Shown here piece after piece: positions 7,058-14,302 of a stretch of DNA of 64,000 nt. Both the position numbers and the translations under genes were made by a program. This stretch comes from Oceanobacillus zhaokaii. GTDB lineage: Bacteria > Bacillota > Bacilli > Bacillales > Amphibacillaceae. Numbering within the stretch: position 1 is the first letter of the stretch; each line of letters begins with the position of its first letter. Location: positions 3,233,001-3,297,000 of the forward strand of contig NZ_CP024848.1 in NCBI RefSeq assembly GCF_003352005.1, given 5' to 3'. A model generated the notes under the pieces. It saw nothing but the letters and a program-made list of their open reading frames with translations. It was not told the DNA's origin and made no database searches.

Positions 7058-8826
7058 TCAACATCCTTTACATTAGGTTTGCCTGATTCATAAGGCACCT
7101 TTTCTAATTGATCGCCAATCCATGTTTCCCCATCGCTCCAGTGTTCCTTTTTCCAAATTGGGACAATCTGTTTAATTCGTTCGATCGCATATTCATTGGC
7201 TTCATATGCCGCTTTGCGATGTGGAGATGATACGGCAATGACAACAGCAATCTCCGAAATATCCAGCCGACCGATCCGATGTGTTATGGCGATTTTTGTA
7301 TCTGGCCATTTTTCGCTGATCTCTTCCCCTATTTCGGCAAGCATCTTAACGGCCATCGGTATATATGCTTGATACTCTAAATACATCGTTTGCTTACCCC
7401 TAGTCCACTCTCTAACCGTGCCAATAAATGTTGTAATCGCGCCAGCTTCTCTCCGTTCGACCTTCTGAATAACAGCGTCGATTTGAATCGGCGCCTCGGC
7501 AATTTCAAACAGCTTCTCATTCATGTGTCTTCGGCTCCTTCGTGAATTTATCTCGGTATTAACAAGGGCTTCGAATGTCGTTCCCTCTTGATCCTCCAAT
7601 AATATTACCGCGACTTCCATCCCCTTCTCATACCCTTTCGTGCCACCTGGTAAATTGATAAGAATATTTGCTTCTGCTAAAGAGGATACGACATTGGATT
7701 TGTCCAGGCCAACAGGTGTTGCGACCAACTTCCCGTCTTGGTAGGTGATATGCCCCCGTACAAACCGGTCAAAAGGATTTGCTTTGGCAAAATTCCCGCC
7801 AAGAAAAGCCATTTCCTTTTTCAAGAAGGGACGTGAGGCATGCAAATATGTACGAATAATTGGTCTCGTAAAAAGTTCAAAGCCAACGTAACATGCAGAT
7901 GGATTTCCTGAAAGACCAAACAATAACTTGCCATCCTTCTCGGCAACCGTGGTCACACTTCCAGGGCGCATCGCAATTTTATTGAACAGCACGTTCGCTC
8001 CTATTTTCCCATAAATAGCAGGGAGATAATCATAGTCGCCAACAGAAACGCCACCCGTTGTAATTAATATATCAACCTTCGCCAATGCATCCCGCACTTG
8101 ATGGAAGCATGTATCGAGATCATCACAAAATTGCCCAAAATAAATTGGCACAGCTCCTGCTCTCACTACTTGTGAATAAATCATGTATGCATTACTATTT
8201 CTAATTTTCCCTGGCTGTAAAGGTTCATCAAGCTCAAGCAGTTCACTACCTGTAGCAATAATACCTACTTTCGGCTTCACACTAACCGGAACACGCTTAT
8301 AGCCAAACGTCGCAAGGACTGCCACAACGCCGGGAGTAATATAGGTGCCTTTTTTCGCTACTGTCGTTCCTTTTTTCGTATCCTCTCCTGCAAAGGAAAT
8401 ATTATCATTTTCCTTTATTTTCCGTTTCAGTATGATGTAGGGCTCGTTATCACTCATTTCTTCCTTTACGATTTCAAGCATCACAACCGCATCACAGCCA
8501 GCAGGAATTTGAGCTCCGGTCATAATTCGAACCGCTTCGTTTTCCTGAACAGTTTCTGGAAAAACACTGCCGGCGCCAATTTCTCCCACAACTTTTAATG
8601 TTATCGGATTTGTCCTTGACCCTTCTGCTGTGTCGCTTGAGCGAATGGCAAACCCATCATATGGCGACCTGTCAAAAGGCGGGACATGATGATCTGCAAT
8701 GATATCCTCCCCAAGAAAACGGCCATAGCTCTCCTCGATATGTACATATTCCACACTGCCAGCCGTTTTGAACTCCATTAGGCGTGAAATTGCTTCATTT
8801 ACTTTAATCGGTCTTCTTCTTTCCAT
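7054..8826 (-). CDS. MoeA-MoaE fusion protein
   Basis: A single 590-codon frame covers two enzymes. Residues 1 to about 420 are MoeA (molybdenum insertase: PPFDRSPYDGFAIRS, IPAGCDAVV, GSELLE, TTGGVSVGDYDY, FGLSGNPSACYV). From Met435 onward is a complete MoaE, the large subunit of molybdopterin synthase (GAITTFIGTVREWTRGK, YEANEYAIERIKQ, KKEHWSDGETW). AAGGAG lies ten bases before Met435 (position 7524), so a separate MoaE of 156 residues could also start there. The joining linker is short and basic. The fusion may come from a small indel that removed the moeA stop: in another frame TAA occurs just before the junction. Confidence 0.88.
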   Translation of the reverse strand: MERRRPIKVNEAISRLMEFKTAGSVEYVHIEESYGRFLGEDIIADHHVPPFDRSPYDGFAIRSSDTAEGSRTNPITLKVVGEIGAGSVFPETVQENEAVRIMTGAQIPAGCDAVVMLEIVKEEMSDNEPYIILKRKIKENDNISFAGEDTKKGTTVAKKGTYITPGVVAVLATFGYKRVPVSVKPKVGIIATGSELLELDEPLQPGKIRNSNAYMIYSQVVRAGAVPIYFGQFCDDLDTCFHQVRDALAKVDILITTGGVSVGDYDYLPAIYGKIGANVLFNKIAMRPGSVTTVAEKDGKLLFGLSGNPSACYVGFELFTRPIIRTYLHASRPFLKKEMAFLGGNFAKANPFDRFVRGHITYQDGKLVATPVGLDKSNVVSSLAEANILINLPGGTKGYEKGMEVAVILLEDQEGTTFEALVNTEINSRRSRRHMNEKLFEIAEAPIQIDAVIQKVERREAGAITTFIGTVREWTRGKQTMYLEYQAYIPMAVKMLAEIGEEISEKWPDTKIAITHRIGRLDISEIAVVIAVSSPHRKAAYEANEYAIERIKQIVPIWKKEHWSDGETWIGDQLEKVPYESGKPNVKDVE

Positions 8827-8838
8827 AATGATTCACCT

Positions 8839-9852
8839 TCATCCTACTAATTGATAATAGATTTTTTTTGCATTTTCAATTGAATCTGTTCCATGAATTA
8901 GTGTCCTGCCATCCTGGAAGAAAACGACTCGATAAGACTGATAATCCAGCGATAATAAAAAATCATTCCCTTTTACTTGCCCGACTGACTTCAAATGGTT
9001 TGCAAGCTCTGCTAATTGCATTTCCCGATTTGCACGGATTTGTACTGTGTTCCTTCCACAAAGTATTTCTGTTTTTGTTGTCGCTTCGTAATGTAAATAC
9101 GGGTAAGTTGCGTCCATTCCACATGCAGGACATGCACTGTCCATCGCTTTGTCCACTTTTATCATCTGATAATGATTATTCCAAAGGTCGAATGTAACGA
9201 GCGTTGTTCTTAACGAATCGCTATCTCCAATTAAAAGCTTCAGCGCTTCGGTCGTTTGATGTGCAACTACCATTTGTACCGCAGGAGAAATAATCCCAGC
9301 AGAATCACATGTTGCTCCATTCGGTGGTGCAGCATCCAATAAACAGTGTAAGCATGGCGTTTGCTTTGGCAAAATGGTATAACTCATTCCGGTACTGCCA
9401 ACGCAAGTTCCATATATCCACGGAATATGAAGCTGCTGAAGCAGATCATTCATCATGAGGCGAGTGTCAAAATTATCCGTTGCATCAATAACGAGATCAA
9501 CCTCTTTTAGAAGTGGGCGCAATGTGACAGCAGTTGCATCGAGAATATGTGCTTCAATCAGGACATTAGAATTGATTGCCTCAAGCTTCGACTTAGCTGC
9601 AATCACCTTAGGAATCTGATCAATTGCATCCTGTTCCGTGAATAAATGCTGCCTGTGCAAATTACTAAATTCAACATAGTCACGATCAATTATCGTTAGC
9701 TTACCAATCCCCGCACGCACTAGATTTTCGGCATTTGCCGTTCCTAATGCACCACAGCCGAGTATGAGGATATGCTTCTCGCCAATCTTCTGCTGACCAA
9801 CCGTACCAATAGGTTTAAATAACTTCTGCCGAGAATATCTATCTGCCATCAT
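8839..9852 (-). CDS. moeB: MoeB/ThiF-type adenylyltransferase
   Basis: This 337-residue E1-like protein has the ATP-binding GCGALGTANAENLVRAG near residues 33-49, IDRDYVEFSNLHRQ near 55-68, and ThiF/MoeB zinc ligands CLHC and CPAC near residues 166-169 and 238-241. It adenylylates the MoaD C-terminus; sharing with ThiS is possible. It is about 80 residues longer than the catalytic core, with a C-terminal extension after CPAC of unknown role. It lies 12 bp before moeA-moaE. Confidence 0.9.
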   Translation of the reverse strand: MMADRYSRQKLFKPIGTVGQQKIGEKHILILGCGALGTANAENLVRAGIGKLTIIDRDYVEFSNLHRQHLFTEQDAIDQIPKVIAAKSKLEAINSNVLIEAHILDATAVTLRPLLKEVDLVIDATDNFDTRLMMNDLLQQLHIPWIYGTCVGSTGMSYTILPKQTPCLHCLLDAAPPNGATCDSAGIISPAVQMVVAHQTTEALKLLIGDSDSLRTTLVTFDLWNNHYQMIKVDKAMDSACPACGMDATYPYLHYEATTKTEILCGRNTVQIRANREMQLAELANHLKSVGQVKGNDFLLSLDYQSYRVVFFQDGRTLIHGTDSIENAKKIYYQLVG

Positions 9853-9883
9853 TTTGATTCCTTTCTATTAAAAGTTCTGCTTA

Positions 9884-10903
9884 TTAACCGCCGATATAGG
9901 ACATTTCTATCTTCTTCTTATTTTTAGCCGATTCTTCCGTACGTTCATCCGAATAACGATCATTACGATTATTCCAAATATTCACAATGAATGACTTTAT
10001 ATCATCATTCGTTTTTTCGGAACGGAGCAGCTCTCTAAAGTCAAACCCGCTTCCTGAAAACAAGCAAGTATACATTTTTCCATCAGCAGCAATCCTTGCC
10101 CTTGTACACGTTGAACAAAACGATTCGGAAACAGACGTGATGAACCCGACCTCGGAATCTGTCCCAACGTAGCGATAGCGTTTAGCAACCTCGCCTATAT
10201 AAGCTGGATCAACTGGTTCTAAATTGAATACGTTGCTTAGCTCTTGAAATATTTCCTTCTTCGTGATGACTTTGCTAAAGTCCCAGCCGTTTGTTTGACC
10301 TACATCCATAAATTCGATATACCTTAGTGTCACTCCTCTTTCTTTAAAGTATCTCGCCATCGGCACAATTTCGTTGTCATTCATTCCCTTTTTGACAACC
10401 ATATTTACTTTTACCTCTAACCCGACTTTTTTCGCCTTCTCGATTCCTTTTAAAATCCGATCTGGTCCGACGCCACTATCATTGATAGATTTAAATGTCG
10501 CCTCATCTAATGCATCGAGACTAACATTTACCCGTTTTAATCCAGCATTCTTTAACTTCTCTGCCATCACACCAAGTAGGGAGCCATTCGTAGTTAACCC
10601 AATATCCTCTAACCCTGCAATATTCGTTAATTTATTTATTAAAACTGGCAAATCTCTTCGCAGCAAAGGCTCTCCGCCAGTTAATCTAATTTTCTTAACC
10701 CCTAATTCTACAAAAATAACTGCTAATCTCTCTATCTCTTCAAAGCTAAGCAGTTGATCCTTAGGCATAAACGCAAAATCTCTGCCAAAAATCTCTTTTG
10801 GCATGCAATACGTACATCTGAAATTACAACGGTCAATAACAGAAATACGCAGATCCTGAAGTGGACGTCCAAATTTATCTGTAATCATAGCCAAATAGAT
10901 CAT
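9884..10903 (-). CDS. moaA: GTP 3',8-cyclase MoaA
   Basis: This radical-SAM enzyme makes the first cofactor intermediate from GTP. The CxxxCxxC cluster motif (CNFRCTYC) is near the N-terminus, and the second iron-sulfur cluster ligands are in [18 protein letters not shown] near the C-terminus. The C-terminal Gly-Gly (YIGG) is intact. The start is uncertain: AAGGAG is 2 bases before ATG 10903, and a later ATG (10888) fits the usual N-terminus of the family. It is the promoter-proximal gene of the cluster, 31 bp from moeB. MoaC, the next enzyme, is not in the window. Confidence 0.92.
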   Translation of the reverse strand: MIYLAMITDKFGRPLQDLRISVIDRCNFRCTYCMPKEIFGRDFAFMPKDQLLSFEEIERLAVIFVELGVKKIRLTGGEPLLRRDLPVLINKLTNIAGLEDIGLTTNGSLLGVMAEKLKNAGLKRVNVSLDALDEATFKSINDSGVGPDRILKGIEKAKKVGLEVKVNMVVKKGMNDNEIVPMARYFKERGVTLRYIEFMDVGQTNGWDFSKVITKKEIFQELSNVFNLEPVDPAYIGEVAKRYRYVGTDSEVGFITSVSESFCSTCTRARIAADGKMYTCLFSGSGFDFRELLRSEKTNDDIKSFIVNIWNNRNDRYSDERTEESAKNKKKIEMSYIGG

Positions 10904-10947
10904 CGCTCCTTCCAACTTATTTAGTGAACTTGGTTGTCACCATGCTG

Positions 10948-10990
10948 TTACTAGCAAACAAGCCAATCCCAGATTGTAAAATATGTCACA
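10948..10990 (-). promoter_or_regulatory. FNR/CRP-like box and promoter of moaA
   Basis: The dyad TGTAA-N6-TCACA at 10975-10990 matches the FNR/CRP-type TGTGA-N6-TCACA with one change. A TAGTAA hexamer at 10948-10953 (minus strand) would be the -10, putting the site near -41.5, the usual activator position. It lies about 75 bp before moaA. The binding protein is not shown; the decayed Crp/Fnr gene at 5866 is a candidate for the lost local regulator. Confidence 0.5.
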
Positions 10991-11094
10991 CTGTAATGAG
11001 TATGTTGATGATTTTGTTATTTTGCAAAATTACAAATTGTAACTTTAATATTATCATAAAAGCGCATTCATTACTATTAGAGACAAAAAAGGGC

Positions 11095-11121
11095 GGGACT
11101 TGGGGACAGGTTCCTGGTCCC
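11095..11121. repeat. REP-like repeat, diverged copy
   Basis: Core GGGACTTGGGGACAGGTTCC followed by TGGTCCC; part of the window-wide GGGACAGGCACC family, in a non-coding gap. A second partial copy (CCCCTGGTCCC) follows within 40 bp. Confidence 0.6.
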
Positions 11122-11177
11122 AATAATTAGTAAGGAGAGGTAGCCCCTGGTCCCAAGTTAATAAGAAGAGGTATGAA

Positions 11178-11870
11178 TTATGCTTTTAATTTTTCAAGCT
11201 TTTGCTTATCAAACCCCTTAACAATTAACCAGACTGCCAAACTCATCTCATAAACTCCCACTGGCAAGGCTGTGAGACCTTTTACTGCAGAGAGGGAGTC
11301 TATGATGCCAAACATGTCTAATAAACCAGATATGAATACCATAACGGCAGTACCCATCCCAAATACCGCTAACGGCTTTGGAACTAAACCTGTTCTAAAA
11401 AGTAAATAACTGTACATGATTGTATTCAAGCCCAGCATCAAATTTGGACCTAATACCATAATCCATCGATGAAAAGATTGCAGCATTAAACCTGCAGCAT
11501 GAAGATTTTCACTTGCTATGCTGCCTGCTTCAACATACATACTTAACTGCAATAAACTTAATATACTTACCACTCCTACAGAAATAAAAACAGCTTCCAT
11601 AAATCGAAAGCAAAGATACCCTAATGCAATATGTTCATTCCAACGACGGATATAAGGAAATAGCATGATTGCTGTCCCAACTGCAGCAGCTACAAGCAAA
11701 AGATCATTTAGTACGCCAATTAAAATCTTCGTTTCAAACCCAGTTTCCACAGTCATAAACCATTGTTCTGACAATATCGGCTGGTAAGAAATAACAGCTA
11801 TAATTGAAGTGACCGCAGCTACGATATACAAAATACCTATGATAATTCCATTCATTCTATCTTGTTTCAA
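11178..11870 (-). CDS. DUF4386 membrane protein
   Basis: This 230-residue protein has about six membrane helices and the DUF4386 pattern (short polar loops, ENLHAAGLMLQSFHRWIM near the middle, VPKPLAVFG loop, KGF near the end). No function is established for the family. It starts with TTG; AAGGGGG lies 8 bases upstream, better than for the internal ATG. It is a single gene between the moa promoter region and bioY. Confidence 0.75.
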   Translation of the reverse strand: MKQDRMNGIIIGILYIVAAVTSIIAVISYQPILSEQWFMTVETGFETKILIGVLNDLLLVAAAVGTAIMLFPYIRRWNEHIALGYLCFRFMEAVFISVGVVSILSLLQLSMYVEAGSIASENLHAAGLMLQSFHRWIMVLGPNLMLGLNTIMYSYLLFRTGLVPKPLAVFGMGTAVMVFISGLLDMFGIIDSLSAVKGLTALPVGVYEMSLAVWLIVKGFDKQKLEKLKA

Positions 11871-12132
11871 CCTCTTTACCCCCTTGAAAAAATAATTATT
11901 TGCTTAACTACATTTATATGTCCCATGCGGAGTTATTATGGTTCAAAGGCAGACGCTTCGTTTTTTTGATAACAAAAAATCCTCTAATCCATTTAGTGTG
12001 ATAGAATCACATAGTAATGGACGAGGATATATTACGATCACTTATTCTACAGCTAGCATCTTCACAAACTTATTTCTTAGATTCTTCTTTTCTTTGGATT
12101 ATGATTGCTTGTATAAAAATCGATGATTCCTG

Positions 12133-12352
12133 CTAGTGCTTCTTCCAATAGCTAGGTACTTTTTCTAATAACTTAAACCCTTTTTCATTTTGCACTTCTG
12201 CCCTTTCCAAATCCTTCTCACGTTTATTTTCATAGCAATATGCTAAACGTATCAAGGTTAAGCCTTTTTCTTCTTTACAATTCTCCCTGCTGCATAAAAC
12301 ATACTTATATTCAGAATTAAAAACAATTATATAGCTACTGCTCTTTGATAAA
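12133..12352 (-). pseudogene. Decayed C-terminal fragment, possibly TPR-type
   Basis: An open minus-strand frame runs from the bioY stop region to TAG at 12133 with no start codon. It reads as a helical, charged protein end (LTLIRLAYCYENKREKDLE, then EKGFKLLEKV). The helix pairs resemble tetratricopeptide-type regulators, but I cannot name the family. It looks like the tail of a truncated gene. Confidence 0.3.
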
Positions 12353-12922
12353 TCAAGCGACTTCCTCTTTTTTCACATTAACAAGATTCGCTTGGACAAG
12401 TCTTCTTCTAACCGTTATCCCAATCCAGCTTGCTAGATAAGCTTTGATCAACCCAACGACTATAAATGGATATACCCCTGCTACAAGAGCTGCATTCCAA
12501 CTTAAATCCAAAACAAATTTTAACTGAACTGTACCGAAAAATAAGGTTACAACCATTCCTACAATATTTGCAATAAGTGCCATAGGTATTGTGAATCTTG
12601 TTTTTTCTAAAATTAGTCCTGTAATAAAAGCGGCCGCAATAAACCCAAAAATATAACCACCAGATGGACCAACCAGTACTTGCGGCCCTCCGCTAAAGCC
12701 ACTGAATACAGGAAGACCTACAGCGCCAATTGCAGCATAACAAACCATTGCTAATGCGCCTTGACGCGACCCAAGAATTGTTGCTGCAATACCAACAGCC
12801 AGGGTTTGCCCACTTATTGGAATAAGCGGAAGGGGAATTTCTACTTGTGCTAAGATCGCTGTTACCGCAGCAAAGATGGCACAGTTTAGAATAACTCTTA
12901 GTTTCTTGCTTTGATTATTCAT
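12353..12922 (-). CDS. bioY: Biotin transporter BioY
   Basis: This 189-residue, roughly six-helix S-component of an energy-coupling factor transporter has the BioY pattern: a conserved PLPLIPISGQTLAVGIA segment near residues 29-45, and VGPSGGYIFGF near 85-95. It binds biotin in the membrane and uses the shared EcfAA'T module, whose genes are not here. AAAAGGAG precedes the ATG. A BirA-like operator lies about 80 bp upstream, so biotin repression is likely. Confidence 0.92.
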   Translation of the reverse strand: MNNQSKKLRVILNCAIFAAVTAILAQVEIPLPLIPISGQTLAVGIAATILGSRQGALAMVCYAAIGAVGLPVFSGFSGGPQVLVGPSGGYIFGFIAAAFITGLILEKTRFTIPMALIANIVGMVVTLFFGTVQLKFVLDLSWNAALVAGVYPFIVVGLIKAYLASWIGITVRRRLVQANLVNVKKEEVA

Positions 12923-12986
12923 TCTACCAGCTCCTTTTCAATTACCGTTCTAAACACATTTTAAATTTTCGGATAATAGGATTATA

Positions 12987-13032
12987 GTAAACTAAAAAAG
13001 TATTGTCAACCAGTTTTCCAATTAGTTTACAA
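12987..13032 (-). promoter_or_regulatory. BirA-like biotin operator before bioY
   Basis: TTGTCAACCA (13003-13012) and TAGTTTACAA (13023-13032) form an inverted pair close to the TTGTAAACC / GGTTTACAA half-sites of BirA. The outer arms GTAAACTAA and TTAGTTTAC (12987-12995, 13022-13030) are a perfect dyad. The gap between half-sites is a little shorter than I recall for BirA sites. Confidence 0.55.
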
Positions 13033-13199
13033 TGTTTCGTATCTGGTAAACTTTGTAAGAGAGTTATCAACGATGTATCAAAACACTCTATATAGTATTT
13101 ATACAGCGAAACTATTAATATCCAATTTCCACATGACAGGGACAATGGGTTAAAAATAATGGCCTCGAAAAAGGATTCCTCTCCTCCTTCTTATGCCAT

Positions 13200-13247
13200 C
13201 TCGACAAATTGTGACATAATTCGGGGATTGACAGGCACCTCGTATCC
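13200..13247. repeat. REP-like repeat, TCGACAAATT subtype
   Basis: TCGACAAATT, then TTCGGGGATTGACAGGCACC. The same longer form recurs at 18133 and 39380, with the GACAGGCACC core of the window-wide family. Confidence 0.55.
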
Positions 13248-13443
13248 ATATTTAACCTAATAATTATTTTAATAAAGGGTAGCTTTTTCGCTATCACGTG
13301 TTATAATAAGATTAACTTATTGATGTTCGTTTTAGCAAAACAAGATATTTGTAATAACTTCTTAGTGATTATCTTCGTCTTGAATTATTATCTTGAACCA
13401 AAAAGTAATAAACGTGCTATAAAGCACATGGAGGAATTTTTTT

Positions 13444-13644
13444 ATGAGTAAAGGTACAGTAAAATGGTTTAACGCAGACAAAGGCTTCGGTTTTATCGAA
13501 GTTGAAGGTGGAGAAGATGTATTCGTACATTTCTCAGCAATTCAAAGCGAAGGTTTCAAATCATTAGATGAAGGCCAAGAAGTTACTTTTGATATTGAAG
13601 AAGGTAACCGTGGACCACAAGCTGCAAACGTTGAAAAAGCGTAA
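13444..13644 (+). CDS. Cold shock protein, CspA family
   Basis: This 66-residue single OB-fold protein has both RNA-binding motifs, KGFGFIEV (RNP1) and VFVHFSAI (RNP2). It binds single-stranded nucleic acid and acts as an RNA chaperone. GGAGGAATTTTTTT precedes the ATG. The leader is long and AT-rich, with a GTGC-TATAAA-GCAC hairpin just before the ribosome site, as is common for temperature-controlled csp genes. A strong terminator follows. Confidence 0.95.
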   Translation: MSKGTVKWFNADKGFGFIEVEGGEDVFVHFSAIQSEGFKSLDEGQEVTFDIEEGNRGPQAANVEKA

Positions 13645-13655
13645 GTAAATACATG

Positions 13656-13686
13656 AAAGCTCTTCTCGTGTGAGAAGAGCTTTTTT
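13656..13686 (+). terminator. Terminator of the cold shock gene
   Basis: AAAGCTCTTCTC and GAGAAGAGCTTT form a perfect 12-bp stem with a 4-nt loop, followed by T6. Confidence 0.9.
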
Positions 13687-13832
13687 ATTTTAGTTTTTTT
13701 CAGGAGTGCTAAATTGAATATAAGCAATCAGACAGAGACTGTGTAATTAATTACAAGGAAATAATGCAATTACACAGTATGAATGCTATACTTACTGAAT
13801 CAATAATTGGATCAAAAGGAGTTAAGCAGCAG

Positions 13833-14024
13833 ATGAAATATTATACATCTCACATGAAAAAACTAGTTATGGCCAATGAAGATTTACAAGTAAAGTTGAA
13901 AAAAATAATGAAAGAGCATGATCTTGAGAAAAGCTTTGCACTTAAGGCTTTGTACCATGCTGAGGTTGCTTCAGGCGGTAAATATCAGGAAGCATACCGG
14001 GAACTTGACTTGCCCAATAGGTAG
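13833..14024 (+). CDS. Small hypothetical protein
   Basis: This helical, lysine-rich protein of about 63 residues ends in ALYHAEVASGGKYQEAYRELDLPNR-type sequence. The start at 13833 is preceded by AAAGGAG (11-base gap); an earlier in-frame ATG at 13764 would add 23 residues but has a poorer site. I do not recognise the family. It lies between the cold shock gene and ppc as an apparent single gene. Confidence 0.5.
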   Translation: MKYYTSHMKKLVMANEDLQVKLKKIMKEHDLEKSFALKALYHAEVASGGKYQEAYRELDLPNR

Positions 14025-14205
14025 GTCTTTTTTTTTTGTGAATTTTTCTGAACAAATGGATGCTCCTTATGGTGGTACAGTAGAAGAAAAAGTTCTAGAG
14101 TAATGTTGTATTAGAAAAGTAAAAGAGGAATAACCGCCTGAATTGCTGTCACTCTTTCACATAATTAAGTGATTAATTCTCAATCTAATAGAGAAGCCAT
14201 CCAAT

Positions 14206-14298
14206 AGCACTAAAATTAGATAAAAAAGACCGAGTGTCTCTACCACTCGGTCTATGCCTTAGATTTTTTGTGGAACGAGGTGCCTGTCCCCACGTCCC
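14206..14298. repeat. REP-like repeat with GACCGAGTG hairpin
   Basis: The order is AGCACTAAAAT, a run of A, a perfect hairpin AGACCGAGTG / CACTCGGTCT (14227-14236, 14244-14253), about 25 nt, then GAGGTGCCTGTCCCCACGTCCC. It ends five bases before the ppc stop codon and may serve as its terminator. Confidence 0.75.
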
Positions 14299-14302
14299 AA
14301 AA

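Noticed and set aside
10916..11094. Moco riboswitch before moaA
   Set aside because: No conserved multi-stem structure was recognised; the FNR-like dyad explains the regulatory region better.
11938..12126. 62-codon plus-strand ORF upstream of bioY region
   Set aside because: No ribosome site and no protein-like pattern; the opposite strand carries a more convincing remnant nearby.
13764..13832. Upstream start of the small hypothetical gene
   Set aside because: Ribosome site is poorer than the AAAGGAG before 13833, and the extra residues show no conserved pattern.
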